Assembly: GCA_944472135.2 (NCBI GenBank) | Contig: CALYDD020000283.1 | Coordinates: forward strand, 91,636-155,635 | Source: Trichobilharzia regenti | Lineage: Eukaryota > Platyhelminthes > Trematoda > Strigeidida > Schistosomatidae | Direction: 5' to 3' | Length of the DNA: 64,000 nt | Shown: positions 33,288 to 45,895 of the stretch, piece by piece | Numbering within the stretch: the first letter of the stretch is position 1 | How the letters are laid out: each line of letters starts with the position of its first letter | Position numbers and translations under genes: made by a program | Notes under the pieces: model-generated | Told to the model about the DNA's origin: nothing | What the model saw: only the letters and a program-made list of their open reading frames with translations | Database searches by the model: none

Positions 33288-34680
33288 AATAATTTGCTTT
33301 ATTCCAAAACAGTACTCGTGGTACAGAATGGAATTCTCAGCATTTTACTACAGTATTGCATCCAGTTAGTACATTAACATTAATAAAATTCTACATAGAT
33401 TAGGGGGTAATCTGAGTTAGTTTTGACAACAACATATTCGCATGTCGGTAGCAAAGTCGAAATGAACAGAGTGTTTGAAGGTGTTAGAAAAGCAGATACT
33501 ACTAGCATATTTACTGGTTTAAACGGTAACAAAAAGGTCGAGATATACAGAGTGTGTGAAAGAACGAATTTTAAGTAGAGTTTATAGGGAAAAGAGAAAC
33601 AAAACAGCACAAACAAAAAAATAATAAAAAGAAAGAAAGAAAATGTTGTACCTATAAATGATATGAGGAGTTGGAAAGACGAGATCCAGTTGTTCTACTG
33701 ACTATTTAATAAGTTATCAGTTTCACGCCAAATGCTTTCTTTATCACACAGAACACGAGCCAACCAAGTAGGGTATGGATGAGTTTTTGTACTTGCTAGT
33801 GCAAGCATATAGTTTTCTATATAGGCTTGTGGTCTGCCTGCCTGCCTGATGAGATAGATACAAGGGGGGAGTTGTGAATGAGGAGGTTGGTGGTGTGAGT
33901 TAGATAGATAGATGGAATGGATTTAGTCCATTTTTCACATGAGTCCATGTGACTGTCGACCAGAATATTAACAAGCTGGTTAAATGTCACCCTGTGGCTT
34001 ACCCTGATGACAACCTTTAACTTTAACATGCGTAATAAGGTATAGTCTTTCTTCAGTAGCCAGCCCTGGAAAAACTAGGGGGGGAACAATGGAGAATACT
34101 AGGCAGAATACGGGAGTTAACGAATTGTAGAAGTAAGTAAGGGGTGGGTTATACCAGAAAATGTCATAACTTCTTGATGTAGAAGGTAAGGCGGAATATT
34201 TTCTACGAAATCACCAAGATATGAGACGACGAGTAAGGAAAGATCAGTAGATAGGATGACGCTTAGGTATTTCATTTCCGACTTGGTTTCTATTTCAGTG
34301 CCATTATCTATGTGGCAGACCTCGTGAGTGCTAACCAGCAGTCTGTTTAGGTCAGATTTGTGGCTTAAGGTGAAATTGACTGTTTGGCATTTGAAGGGGT
34401 TTTGGAGTGACACCGTTTTCCTTGGACCATTGGCTGATTTTTGATAAGAAGCCATTTATCCTAGAGCAGTTACTTTGACATTTGACAGGCAAAGATACAG
34501 TCAGGTCTTCAGCATATCTGACAAAATTAATGTCATTTGAAGATGATAAGTCATGTAGAAAGAAAGAAAAGAGAAATGTGGAGTGTACAGCACCTTGGGG
34601 GACACCAGCTTCAGGCTTTTTTCAATATATGTCTCCACCTACTTCATTTCACCACATATTGGTTATTTCATGACCGATGA
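33288..34680 (-). mobile_element. CR1-type LINE 'X', RT palm to 3' end
   Basis: Minus: GAVHST-type RT block, RYAEDLTVSLPVKCQ (the YADD box reads YAED), GFLSKISQWSKEN, CQTVNFTLSHKSDLNRLL, MKYLSVILSTDLS, LVNILVDSHMDSCEKW, then the 3' UTR with the terminal hairpin near 33300-33350 and an (ATT)n tail. Frameshifts throughout. Confidence 0.8.
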
Positions 34681-34689
34681 ACCTCTGAT

Positions 34690-35300
34690 TACAGTCTTAC
34701 TATCTCTTCTGATAGTTATTCGATTCAATCTTTACAAATATCTCTTCAAATAGACATGATTTGGTCAAAAGCTGCTATTTAACATCCGCCAGTCGTTATT
34801 TTCCCTTTTCAGAATGACCGCTTACATAATTTTGTCTGTTTACCCAGTATGTTTTGTTTTGTTTTATGCTATTTTTTGTTTTGATATGATATCACGTAAG
34901 AGTAATGGGATTCGCATTTGCTTTTTCACTTTCTCATATTTTCCACTCGTCTCTTTTTCCTTTATATTCTCAGTGATTGAAATGAACACGACAGCTTCGC
35001 TTGTAAACACTTCCAGTTTTGCATTCAGTTATCAGTAAATGTATAAGACAAACTCAATGAAGTAAAACAGTTCCATGTAAACAATTTCAGGTCTGTATGT
35101 AAAGTTAATTGTGAACTAACTGGACTGGTAAACAATTGATGACGTCAAGATGATAAACAATCTCTGATGGATGTATATGGAACACGTAATATTGTTTACA
35201 ACGATTCGTCTTCTTCAGACACTAGAATTATTTTACGAAGTGTTAGTTTGCAGAAATTTAATTGGTTATAGATTCACTCACAAACTGATATCACTTGAAG
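34690..35300 (+). repeat. Repeat module, inverted copy at 44690-45180
   Basis: From about 34975 to 35300 the sequence matches the reverse complement of 44690-45180 (landmarks gaaatgaacacgacagc, cattgagtttgtc, caattgatgacgtca, acgtaatattgtttaca). It leads straight into a SINE-B arm in both copies, and the 45-kb copy is split by a SINE-A insertion. Confidence 0.65.
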
Positions 35301-35770
35301 AACCTTTGGAAAAATTGGAAGTACTGGACAGCAGCTGGGTCCTAGCTTCAGACTCTTTGACAGTATGTAACCACTGTAGGGGTTCGATCCCAGGACCTTC
35401 TCGTTACAAGGTTAGCGAGCTCTTAAACTATTCAGCCACTGATAAGTTATAACCAGAGGGTTCCACCAAGACAGGTTTGACACCGGTTATTAACCAATTG
35501 ACACTGGCGGGCAGCTGCACTACATGTATCGCTAATTGATAGGAGGAGTTGGAATACACGCGAGAAATTCGGTTGGATCTCAGTGGTTCAGTGGTCTACG
35601 AGATTGCCTTCAAACATGAATGTTACTAGGTTTGAATTCCAGTGGATATGTATCGGTGAAGAGTTCCGAAGTAGTACAAAACAGCAGTCGAGTAGTGTCA
35701 CGTTTCTCAGTGGATCTCTATCTAACTGATGTCAACTCGGGATAAAACCTGTAGCTGCAGTTTTTCGTCC
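35300..35770. mobile_element. SINE-B inverted pair, old
   Basis: Minus arm 35300-35455 (GGGGTTCGATCCCAGGACC on plus) and plus arm 35575-35770 (GGATCTCAGTGGTTCAGTGG). Both hammerheads have lost core bases (no GAAA in either). Confidence 0.6.
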
Positions 35771-36061
35771 GTTCGTTAGTCAGTGAGTTAAGAGAGAAAC
35801 ACCGAAATATGTTGAATTCATTTGCATTTTATTGATTTCCCTGTAGCTTTTATCCTGAGGTGACACTGATCTGACGATCTCTTAAAACTATGAAAATTTG
35901 GACAGTTACTGTCTCCGAAATTTGCATTCATCTACGAAGATGAGTGCCCATTTTAACTCACTCAGTTTGTTGAAATGTAATGCTGCATGAATTTACCTTC
36001 TGTCAACTGGACAAACAAAAAAACTGGGGAAAGTTCAACTTCAGACACCTAGGAGGCCTAA

Positions 36062-36530
36062 TCATATTATTTTTATTATTTCCTTTAATTCCTAGAGGAA
36101 CATAGGGCTTCAGCTGCGCGTCTCCATTGCCTTCGGTTTTCTGTCAGAGTTTTCACCTGGCTCCACGTCTGCACACATGCTTTCATCTCCTCCTCGCATG
36201 ACCTCTTTCAAGTCACACTTGCACTGACGACCAACTCGCCACCCACTTCCCTTTCGGGTTCCACTCGAACAATGGCTTGTTTAGTGATGTCACTTGATGG
36301 TTTCCTCAGAGTATGGCCACCAATCCACTTCTATTTCTTCCTGCCTATTTGTTTCACAATCGGTTCTTGCTGGGTTGATTCGCCCATCGCCAGAGATCTG
36401 TGTTGCTGATCTTTTTTAGCCGGCCATCTGATCTTGAGTATTGAGCGAAGACAGCTAGCTGTTAATGAAGGTCTGTAGTTTGTTTGAGATGCTCTTTACG
36501 ACACGTCAAGTCTCTGATCCGTATAGGAGA
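36062..36530 (-). mobile_element. RTE LINE C-terminus
   Basis: Plus text ttcctagaggaacatagggc is the reversed RTE 3' end; minus translation gives the CRRS/IGHTL, SSDIT.QAIVRVEPERE-type end and LQTFINS.L. Many indels. Confidence 0.8.
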
Positions 36531-36534
36531 ACTG

Positions 36535-37740
36535 TCTCAGCATAGATGTTAAAAACCAGAATTCATCCTTAATCACAAAAAATATCTCCCTAATTAGATT
36601 ATCCGAAACTGTCCAACAATTCTTCATAGGTAATACATCGGTGCGCAGTCCATCATACTTAGTGTGTTGTTTTGTACATATATTCATGTTGTACATATTG
36701 ATTTGGTATCACGTCACATCTATTTATTGGTTAATTTTGTTTGTGTCCGGACCTTTTCCACTTGGGTCGTCAACCTGAGAAGGAATGTAGGCGTACTGAT
36801 GTAAGTCCTAGAATTCTTTAAGGGTAGCTTCTCAAGGCTATATACACAATATTTGATGTATTGATTGTACACATATTTCTATGAAATAATAGAATAGGTT
36901 CCAATTCATCTAATTGTTAGTTAATTTATAGTCGTCGCATTGTGTGAATCATCTTGTAATGTTATTGTAAGTACTTCTGAAGTCGTTTCTAGTCTTATAC
37001 ACTTGTGAACGAATCGAGTGGTATTAGAGTTATTGTAGGCGATTTGATACTCCTGAGAAGGGGATTGTGTGAGTGTGAGTGACATGAAGCAACCAACACC
37101 CCAAGGACCAGATCAGTGGTGGTACTGTCGACAGAGAGTGAAGGAAAGCACTGAGGAAGATCACACACGTCGGGGAGAGCGTACTGGTGTGATTTAGTAT
37201 GCTTGTTGTGTGTTGGGGCTTTTTTGTCTTGCTTTTCCATTTTAGCCTAGTCCCGGTTGGCCCAAGTTCCCGCGTTAGCATTTCAGTTCAAGGTTATCGG
37301 CGCTATGGAAAAAAGGGATAGGCCCTTTTTGTCGGGGAGTGTAAATGAACGCGAACATTGAACGTTTGTTTATTTGAACTGGTAGCCATTGGCGGGCAAC
37401 TCGAAGGCGCAAATGGTTCAGTCGTGTACAAGTTGGAAGAAGACAATAGAATACGAATCAAAGTACATTATATTCATTTGTAAAACAGTTGTTTATAGAC
37501 TTGTACTTGGCTAGACTTTAATTGCCAAACAATACAACTTCTTTCTTATAAGTACTGGTGTTTTGGAGTTAAATTGGAGAAAGTCATAGTAACTGTCGGT
37601 TTGGAGCGTCTTCGCAAATAATAGGAACTTAGAGTTAAGTTCTTTGACAGATCTTCCCCTAACCTAACCTAAAGCCAGTCCAATATCTTGCTTAATATCA
37701 CTGTACTACATTCAACAATGTTCTTCATGAGCATAATGTC
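36535..37740. other. Unassigned; possible old LTR
   Basis: Short minus frames at 36995-37281 have no known motif. A TTGGCGGGC string (37389-37397) after an AT-rich 600-base tract could be an LTR/primer-site remnant, but no second LTR is seen. Confidence 0.3.
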
Positions 37741-39420
37741 TTTCATCTCAATGTATGTGTAAAACTTGAGCATCACAGTGGTAGTATGTAATTTAATATT
37801 AATTTGTTTATTAGATATATCACACGATAACTGAAGCAGTATTATTATTTACTGGATGACACAGTTTCGAACACAATCTAGTTCATAATCATTTCATCAA
37901 TTATAATCCCACGACCTGGAAACTTGAGTTTTATAGTTTTCTTTGTTCTCTCCTATTTATCGTCGTCGTAGGGGTAGTAGAATTTTCCAGACTTCTGGCT
38001 GGACAAGTGTTGAATCACTCCTATTACACGTATTCCCTATCAGTTGATTCGATAAACAAAGCTTCCGTTATCAATCCTGCTCCCTCCGTCCCATTGTTAC
38101 GTTCGATTTCAAAACTGTCATCTTATCCCATCCCATCCTATATTGTTTGGTTGTGTGTAATTGAGTGTGGTGAGTATTATAGCTGGACTATTCTCCAGAT
38201 TTCTCATCTTATTCGAGTCAACCAATCTAGATTTTGCTGCTGGGTTTTTATGCTCGGCTAGTCTGACTGCTCCTGTTCTACTACTTTGACCTGACAATCA
38301 TCACAGGCAGGGTATTAGATGAACTAAATTGTTTTGTTTTAAAGGTTTCACAGGATTTATCCTTAAACCAACAAAGCTTGTTTTTTAATTGAGTTTGTGG
38401 TCGGTTTGAATACCAGACACTTTTATTCCTGCCTTGTTAAGAATTCTACGTAAGGTTTCCGAGGTTCCTTCTTTGTGCGGGCTGAAGTACTGCTGATGAT
38501 TTGTATTCCTCATTATTGGTGTTGTCATTACCCTGCGCATGTATGACATGCATGTCGTCATTAATATTATTATCACCATCACTGTTATTACTAATTTTAT
38601 TTTTTACATTTTCCTACATACTTCCTGATTAATTTATCAGGGTAATTATTAATTAAGTTTCAAAGCCTACGCTCTTCTATGCCTCACTTCCTGTTTTAGA
38701 TTTTCCTTGGTCCTACTTAGTTTTGTGCTCATTACTTAAACATTTCACCAATTCCATATTCACTGACATAGGATGGGATGATCAGAAATCCAAATGTCGG
38801 TTTAAATGTGTGGTTTTCTTGTAAACACACTAGCGTGTTTAACTTCCCATCTTCTTTCCTTTTTGACGCTACAATCTAACATTGGAAGCTCCCCTTTCGG
38901 ACTTTTCAATTTATAAGTGAATTGAATCGCCTCCACCTTTGAGTTAATGTGTTCGAAAAATCTGTCTATGTCCTGTGTTCTAAGTACAGTGAATGTGTCA
39001 TCTACATGCTTCCAGCATACCTTTGGCGTGGGGCTGAAATTTTCATTAAATTATGTTCGAAACTTTGTCATCCAGTAAATATTACTGTTTCACTCGCTGT
39101 GTGTGTGTGTGTGATATATCTAATAAACAAATTTATGTGGAGTTATTCATCTCGTTTAATTGTCTTTCTCTGATTCAGCATTCCACAGTCATTTCTACGT
39201 GTATTCATGCCTCTTTAGGCGTCTAAAGTTTAACTTCACCGAAAAATATATCACTGATATATTTCGTTGAAATTTATAAAAATGCCATTAGTAAACAAGA
39301 AACTGGCAGCTGATAATACATGGCTTCATTATGCGTAAAATTTATTTTAATAAAGTTTCACACTAGTGTTATACTGTAATATTTATTTACTGATGACGAC
39401 ATTTCGAGCACAATTTATTG
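37741..39420 (-). mobile_element. Penelope-like element, RT end and linker
   Basis: Minus: HVDDTFTVLRTQDIDRFFEH (VDD at 39005-38997), FTYKLKSPKGELPMLD, then EGTSETLRRILNKAGIKVSG (38499-38436). The order RT palm, thumb, linker is that of PLEs. Stops and shifts; the 3' part at 37741-38320 parallels 39421-39800. Confidence 0.75.
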
Positions 39421-41280
39421 CCACTCATAGATCATATCAAGACACTACTCACACAATTTTCTAACTTCGTTTTGTATAATTCCATTATTTCCACTCATCG
39501 CTTGATTTGATGATTGGTAATAGTATTTTCCATATTTCCAGTATGAGCGATAAATCATTCCTATTGCATGTTTTGGGTGTAGGTAGACTTGATGAACCAG
39601 GCTGGATTCGGTAATCAATCTCTCTTTCTCTCTCCACCTATCTAGATTACTTTTTAGAATTTTGACTTTGTCATACACATACCCTATTGTATGGTTGTGT
39701 GTTAATGCATTCAGTGCAATTGCTTTTTTTCACTAAATTACTTATCTTCGTGAGGTCAACCATTTAACCTTAGCTAAATTCGTATGTTCCAACAATCTGA
39801 CTACCCCCGACATACAAAAATAAAAATGATAATAGTAAAACTAATAATGGTAACACGAATACGAGAGAATATAAAGCATCTACTAATTATACCATAAAGG
39901 AAGGGACATCTGAGAGCCTTCCCTCGTAGGCTTCTCAATAAAGTTGGAATTAGAGTGGCATTTAAACCCTCTTACAAACTCACTCAGGAACAAGCTCTAC
40001 AGGTTAAAGGACCCAATTGACCCAATTAGACAAAATAATATTATTTACAAAATACCTTGCAATGACTGTGAGTTAAGTCAACTACATAAGTCAAACTTGT
40101 AGGTCAGGGGTAGTCAGATTGTCGGAACATACGAATTTAGCATAGGTGTGAATGGTTGACCCCGAGAAGATAAGTAATTTTTAGAAAATCTCATCAATCT
40201 CACTGTATGCATTAACACACAACCACACAATAGGGTGTATGGGACAGGGTTAAAATTCTAAAAAGTAATCTAGATAGGTGGAGAGAGATAGAGGTTGATT
40301 ACTGAATCCTGGATCATCGATAGATATCCTTCTCATGTTACCTCCAACTGTGTATACAAATTTACATGTATCTGCGGGAGCAGTTACATTGGAAGGACAG
40401 AGAGAAGGGCATGTCTACGATTTTATGAACATGTACCAAAAAGCTTACGTCTAAAGGGAACAAATGCTTTAAACAGTGCCATCATCAGGCATCTTCTCGA
40501 CACAGGTCATGAGGTGGACGTTGAAAAGTCGTTCAAAATTATCAATAAGCAGAATAGCTCAATTCTCCTTAAGTTTGCTGAAGCCATTTCCATCAAGCGC
40601 CTGAAACCTGATTTATGCGTCCAGAAAGAAGCGGTTATCAGCCTTTCTTTGCCCTGGTAACTGGATAATTTCACCTCTCTTTCCTCCGAATGTGAAATGC
40701 TAAAAGTTTCCATTGTGTTTGATTATTATTATTGTTCGGAATAGTGGTTAATATTGCATATTTATATATGTATATATTTTTAGTGTATGCGTATATTGAT
40801 CAATTGATTTTTGTTTAAACTGAACTCTGTGCAAGTATGTTAAAATTGTTGTTGTAGATATATTTAATAATGTCTTTGCCATATAAGCAGCTGACGAGAA
40901 GGCAACGAAATAAAAGATGGTACCATTTTATTCTGCTAAAACTGTAGTTCTTGCTTTGACTCATCACTCATACCGGAAATATGAAAAATACTACTACCAA
41001 TCAAATCAAGTGAAAAATAATGGAACTATGTAAAGGAAGTTAGGAAGTCGTGTGAGTACCTTGATATGATTATGAACAGTAGTAATAAATTGTGCTTGAA
41101 ACGTGGTCATCAGCAAATATTACTGTATAACACTGTGAGAGTCTATCAAAATAAATTTTACCCACAATGGAATTATACTCTACCACCACAGTGCACAAGT
41201 TTTATTCTTATATCAATGATAGTTCATTGGTTAGAAAACTTGAAGTGATGTGAATGACTCTTCTAACCAGCCAGAAATAT
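39421..41280. mobile_element. Two head-to-head Penelope-like copies
   Basis: Minus arm 39800-39421 and plus arm 39830-41280 share landmarks in opposite orientation (gcattaacacacaacca, aaaagtaatctagatagg, ttgtgcttgaaacg). The plus arm also has EGTSESLRRLLNK-like text (39900), and a GIY-YIG segment (40320-40960) that the minus arm lacks. Junction near 39800-39830. Confidence 0.65.
40295..40660 (+). pseudogene. PLE GIY-YIG endonuclease domain, open
   Basis: 121 codons open: NCVYKFTCICGSSYIGRTER, then FYEHVPKSLRLKGT, HLLDTGHEVDVEKSFKIIN and KRLKPDLCVQK. The C..C-like front and YIGRT.RR....EH are the GIY-YIG nick-forming domain PLEs use for integration. The RT is not joined to it in frame, so it is a domain remnant despite being open. 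Confidence 0.8.
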
Positions 41281-41373
41281 CATCAGTAAATGAAGGCTGT
41301 AAAGTAAGACTTCACTGTGAGATTTTTATACCAGAATGATGTAATTAAAAGAAATTTATTGAAATAGTTTCTG

Positions 41374-41802
41374 TCATATATATATGTGCAAAACATCCTG
41401 GGAATAATTATTACAATATTTTGACACATAATTTTCTAAACATGAAGTCTTATCTACAAGACAGTGGAGTAGCGTCAAGAAGTGTGTTCCCATGGTGACC
41501 AAGATAGATTCACGTGCCACTCGATCCGTTTTGAAATCATGCTTTCCTAGTTCCTCAAGGTTGACAAGTATGTCCAGAAGTTCGGTTGGAAGTACCAGAC
41601 GTTCGGATTCACTCTTTCTCTCACTGCATAAAGCTTGTGAATAGGACTTGCCAGTCAGAGGGTACATGAGAGAATTTTTCCAGGAATAGCGCAGTCTAGC
41701 AATCCTCAACCATACCAGATTGTTGATAGGGCGGTGAATACCTCTCCACCTGTCCCTAATCAGAATGATTTGATGCGTTGTGTTAGCTTTGAATTCTCAT
41801 TG
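41374..41802 (-). CDS. Uncharacterised open frame, possible host exon
   Basis: An open minus frame from a TGA near 41802 to a stop at 41374-41376; the first ATG is at 41709 (112 codons), but the frame is open upstream through DRWRGIHRPINNLVWL. No retroelement motif, and the composition is varied (ESERLVLPTELLDILVNLEE; MGTHFLTLLHCLVDKT). A CTGATTAG before GGACAGG could be a splice acceptor and ...AATTAT|GTGTCA a donor. I do not recognise the family. It could be one exon of a host gene or a transposon part I fail to identify. Confidence 0.4.
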
Positions 41803-41984
41803 TAACTCAAAGAATGATATCATGAGAAACAATCATTCATGTGTCCAGGATTGGTTGTTGCAACTGACATCTTGGAGGCTCTGTGAGCAGTCAATAAACA
41901 GGATAAGCGACACAGATACAACTACAACAAAAAATATTTTGTTTTAATGTAAGAATTATTACAAACTTTCTGTTTTCGTGGAGA

Positions 41985-42700
41985 GGTGAATTCAACTCTA
42001 TGAAATTTGATGACATTAAATAATATGGCCTAATAATATTCTTTCCTACTTGAGTATTAGTATTAAATTACAAGCAAATACAGATTGCAGATTTCTAGGT
42101 TTTCGCAAGGAATTGGGATTGATTCCAATCTAGATCTCATTACAAACCATCATCAAACTATATACTACTAACGGATTCGAAATGAGTAGTAGCATACCAC
42201 CCATCTTAATTAGTAGTACTTACCAGCTAGTCAGTCCAAGCACCAGACCAAAATTATTTGAAGAATCATTGTCAACCAATGGATAGTCTACAGACGTTTC
42301 GTCCTAGTTTGGGACTCTTCATCCCGATGCATCGAAATTAGAACTTCTAGGTTACAGATTCAGCAGATTCGGCCAACCAGTGACTGGGTTTGAATTAAAT
42401 TTCCACGCTACGAACTGGCCTCTTCACCTGAAGATTTGGAACTAGATCCTTGATAGAGTTATAGATAGTTGAGTACTACTACTAAGGAGTTACAAATTGG
42501 GACGAAACATCTATCCAGTTCTTCAGCGCTTCTAACGGTTTTACTAATTGGTGTTAGTTCATTACTCTATCTACACTGAAACTCTCTCTTTTGCCAGAGA
42601 TAGTTAGATTTCAATTACATGAAATTTGATAATAATATTTAACTTGACTTAACAATATTTTTCTCAGTGATGGGTATTAAATTACCAAGAAATATCGAGT
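41985..42700. repeat. Diverged direct repeats around a SINE-B pair
   Basis: 41985-42085 and 42590-42700 share landmarks (tgaaatttgat, taatatt, gtattaaattac.a). Between them at 42245-42560 lies an inverted SINE-B pair: reversed hammerhead 42290-42345 (core ATGAAGA, one base off) and forward 3' half 42490-42560. Confidence 0.5.
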
Positions 42701-42987
42701 GATTAAATCACAATAGTATTTCTGTCAATAAACGTATCATGAATACAATTCATTCATAGGCGTGTAAATGATGCAATCAAACACTCAATATATATACATA
42801 CATTTCCAGTCTATTATGATGTGTAAAAGTGAGTAATGATCAGTCAGATTAATTAATAGATCTCTGAAAATAAATCGATTAGATCTTCTATTTTTGGTTT
42901 CTTCTTAAGCTGAAAGAAATTTATGATTTCTGTTTGTATGATCACTGATATTTATTATTATTATTTTGGTGGATACTAGCCATCAGC

Positions 42988-43042
42988 AGTGGGATCCACT
43001 AGGATGAGCATTTCGTCCTTTTCATGACTCGTCAGCTCCAAC
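42988..43042 (-). ncRNA. Hammerhead motif, reversed half
   Basis: Minus: CTGACGA, helix II GTC/GAC, GAAA, ATGCTCATC, then CTAGTGGATCCCAC. Confidence 0.6.
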
Positions 43043-43097
43043 TTTGACATCTAAAACGATGGCTACTGGGTGCATGCCTCAGTGCAAAGAACACAAT

Positions 43098-43160
43098 CAT
43101 CCACCCACCCATTGTCTGACGAGTCCCAAGCAGGACGAAACCTGCCTCCCACCCATTTAC
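43098..43160 (+). ncRNA. Hammerhead motif, forward half
   Basis: CTGACGA, helix II GTCC/GGAC, GAAA are intact; the cleavage triplet and helix I second strand are changed (CCTGCCTCCCACCC). Confidence 0.6.
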
Positions 43161-43289
43161 TTCAAATCAAATAACCAGACATCATTGGATTCTTTGCTTA
43201 AGGGGCCGATATATCAACATTGGGCAGAACACTTCGATCCAGTCAATGAACGGGAAATTTCAAATTGAATCAAATTATTATTATTATTG

Positions 43290-44400
43290 CTACAATTCAT
43301 TTGGTTTATGAGTAGAACAGAAGGCTTTAGAAACACCTTTTATTTGGCTCTATTCCTCGTGATTTTTTTTACTGACTTCAGGATTGTCTATAAGCTTTCA
43401 TTTCTTCTTCAAGATCTCCCCCATTTCACCCTCGAACCCACACCCAACCCGTCGCTCCTCGTTCAGGTCCCCCTCGAGGTCTTGTCTGTGACGTGCACTC
43501 GAACTCATGCAGCCAGGTAAGAGTTTAAGGCGAGTTGTCATCTGAAGTGGTGACAGCCAGTAGTGCTCGTCAGGGATACCCAGTGTCCCCATTTCTATTG
43601 AATTTCTTCATAGATATACTAATGGAATTAACTCTAACTGACTTAAGCAACTCACGGATTGATTTGTTACCAGGGCATAATGTTGTTGACTTAGAACATG
43701 CAGATGATATAGACTTCCCGCCTAAGTGAAGACGCTGACGAAATGCAGAGTTTTCTGAACACCTTAAGATTCATTCTGCGAATGTCTGGCATGAAATTTG
43801 CTCAGTTTGTTAAATGTAAGGTGATGCTACAGGACTGGCTGATGGACTACATTGACTCACTCCTAGCTTAGAAATAGGGAGTGAAGCGGTTGGTGGAATA
43901 TGTTGACCACTTCGCTTATTTAGGGAATTGCATCAGCCAACACCAGAGGGTTGATCGCTGATGAAATCTCAGCACGGATACACAAGGCTAGTTTCGCATA
44001 TGCCAGTTTACGCCGTCTCTGGTACAGACGTGATATCCGGCTGACTGTGGATCAAAGGGTGTGTGTACTGCTCATCAGTCCGCTCCGTCCTCCTTTATAG
44101 CTGTGTGACCTGGACATTGAGAGTGGAAGACATGAAAAGACAGGCTAGTTGTCTTTAGTCAAAGGTGTCTGCGATCTATCTCCCGTGTGAAATGGTATAA
44201 TATGGTGAGCAATATTGAGTTGAGCACTGGTTGAGTGCTAGATAGGTCAAGGAGAGAAAGTCAATCGATGAGGTTGTGAAGTTACATCGACTAAGATAGA
44301 TAGGACAAGTGTTACACATGCATTCTCCCTAGCTTTCGGTCGCCTTCCTTGACAACGGACAATGTTTGCTGATATAGAATGGATAAGGTTGAACGGTATA
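43290..44400 (+). mobile_element. RTE LINE (SR2-type), RT to C-terminus, decayed
   Basis: RT: SSARQGYPVSPFLLNFFIDI, then LLPGHNVVDLEHADDIDF (box reads HADD), RLWYRRDIRLTVDQRV, then HRLR-region agatagataggaca (44297-44310), RRAMFADIEW-like end. A different RTE family from 27973-28457. Multiple shifts. Confidence 0.8.
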
Positions 44401-44473
44401 CACTCACTGGGTTTCGAACCCGGGATCCTCATATCAAAATGTAAGATCGAAGGCTACTCAACTATTGCCAATC

Positions 44474-44519
<46 letters not shown>

Positions 44520-44745
44520 CACAACCGCTGGCCAGTATCATTAGCGAGTAACTGATCTCAAAAGCAATATGATGGACTCCACTAGTTACAACTTCTTGGG
44601 TTTGAATCTTGATGGTTGAGCACTGTTGAAAAGTTCCAAATAACAAGGACGACACAGCTGGTTATCCGGTACTCCCTGATGGTTTTCCAATGGTTGATTC
44701 TCCAACTGATAACAACTCATGATCGAATCTATAGCCAATCAAATT
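44395..44745. mobile_element. SINE-B inverted pair, old, with (TA)n inside
   Basis: Minus B box text (GGTTTCGAACCCGGGATCC on plus) at 44409, then (TA)n at 44478-44516, then a plus copy 44560-44745 (GGTTTGAATCTTGATGG...GGTTTTCCAATGG). The hammerhead core is lost. Confidence 0.5.
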
Positions 44746-45180
44746 TCTGCAGACTAACCCTTCGTAAAATAATTATAGCGTCTCAAGAAGACACACCATT
44801 GTAAACAATATTACGTGTTCCATATACATCTATCAGAGATTGCTTATCGTCTTGACGTCATCAATTGTTTACCAGTCAGTTCACAGTTAACCTAACAGAC
44901 ATGAAGTTGTTTTCATGAAATTTTCTTACTTCATTGAGTTTGTCTTATATTCACTGATAACTGAATGCAAACTAGAAGTGTTTACTTTTTTATTTTTGAT
45001 TATAGATTGATTCCAACGTATTTTTGATACAAGTATGAAATGTTCAGCATATGATATCGGTAGCCCAAATTTTTTTCCGGCCGACCATTTGTATCGGTGT
45101 TCGTCGGCAGAGGATCTAACCCCGGACCATGTGCATGATCGGTGAGCGTCCTGAGGCTGTTGTGTTCATTTCACTCCCTA
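44690..45180 (-). repeat. Inverted copy of the 34975-35300 module
   Basis: See 34690-35300. Interrupted by the SINE-A at 44998-45150. Confidence 0.65.
44998..45150 (-). mobile_element. SINE-A copy, degraded
   Basis: Minus: head with B box variant (GGTTAGATCC), tail GCTGAACATTTCATA...TTGGAATCAATC. Inserted in the repeat module. Confidence 0.7.
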
Positions 45181-45574
45181 AGAAAATAGAAGAAGAAAAG
45201 AATATTTGGACAGTGTTTTTATCAGAGAGTTGAAGATGATCTGAAAAGTAATGTAATGTGATGTGATGTATTTTTGCGTAATACATTTTGAACACAATCT
45301 GATCACACACTCACACACTTACTCGTCAAGTCCATTTATATGAAAACAAGAATGAAAAGCTAGTTTAAGCACACAAAGGGACACGAATGATCTAATTAAC
45401 ACTACATTTGGTTATCTAATTAGATAAGAATTACGAAGGTAGGTTAAGAGTAATAATAAATTATTTTTGTACACATAGAGTTGGAAGGGGGTTGGAAATT
45501 AAGTTTACGAATAGCTATCACCTGAGCGTATTTCAATTAGCACCCCGTGAACTATAAAAGCCTGAAGTGAACTG
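45181..45574. other. Spacer
   Basis: No feature seen. Confidence 0.4.
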
Positions 45575-45745
45575 GTGGATGGCGACTAACAGTGAGACAC
45601 ACGAAAATGCACATTTCATCCTATTTGGGACTCATCACAGTTGGATTTACCTATACTCTCCTTTGAGTGATATTGGTGAGGCACAGCGCTTCGGTTCAAT
45701 CAACGAACGGAAAAGTTCAAATTGAATTTTTAAAAACCTTAAAAG
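45575..45745. mobile_element. SINE-C, reversed hammerhead joined to forward tail
   Basis: Reversed segment 45575-45660 (TGATGAGTCCC...GATGAAAT on minus, core with an extra base pair of letters) joined to the forward 3' end (cggttcaatcaacgaacgg...aaattgaat). Confidence 0.65.
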
Positions 45746-45895
45746 CTATTTTGACATCAATCTTGTGGTTTATATCGATTAGACGTTTACCTATAGACGA
45801 GACTGGTGGTCTATCACCTGTACTATTGAGAAAAAAGGCGATCCCTGAATAGTATAATGTTTCTTACACAATAACATATCATAACATAGTAATGT

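Larger units (their letters stand above)
42965..43270. mobile_element. SINE-C with inverted 5' hammerhead
   Basis: Reversed segment 42965-43050 and forward hammerhead plus 3' domain 43098-43270 (ends cgatccagtcaatgaacggg...aaattgaat). Same layout as 27625-27940. Confidence 0.7.

Noticed and set aside
37000..37281. Minus frames rich in H, S, T and P as a possible gene
   Set aside because: Two overlapping frames of about 80 codons without any motif or splice support.
39395..39430. Hammerhead in CTGATGACGACATTTCG...
   Set aside because: The CTGATGA string is present, but no helix II closes on a GAAA at the needed distance.
43398..43592. Minus ORF near 43.4 kb
   Set aside because: Antisense of the RTE reverse transcriptase region.
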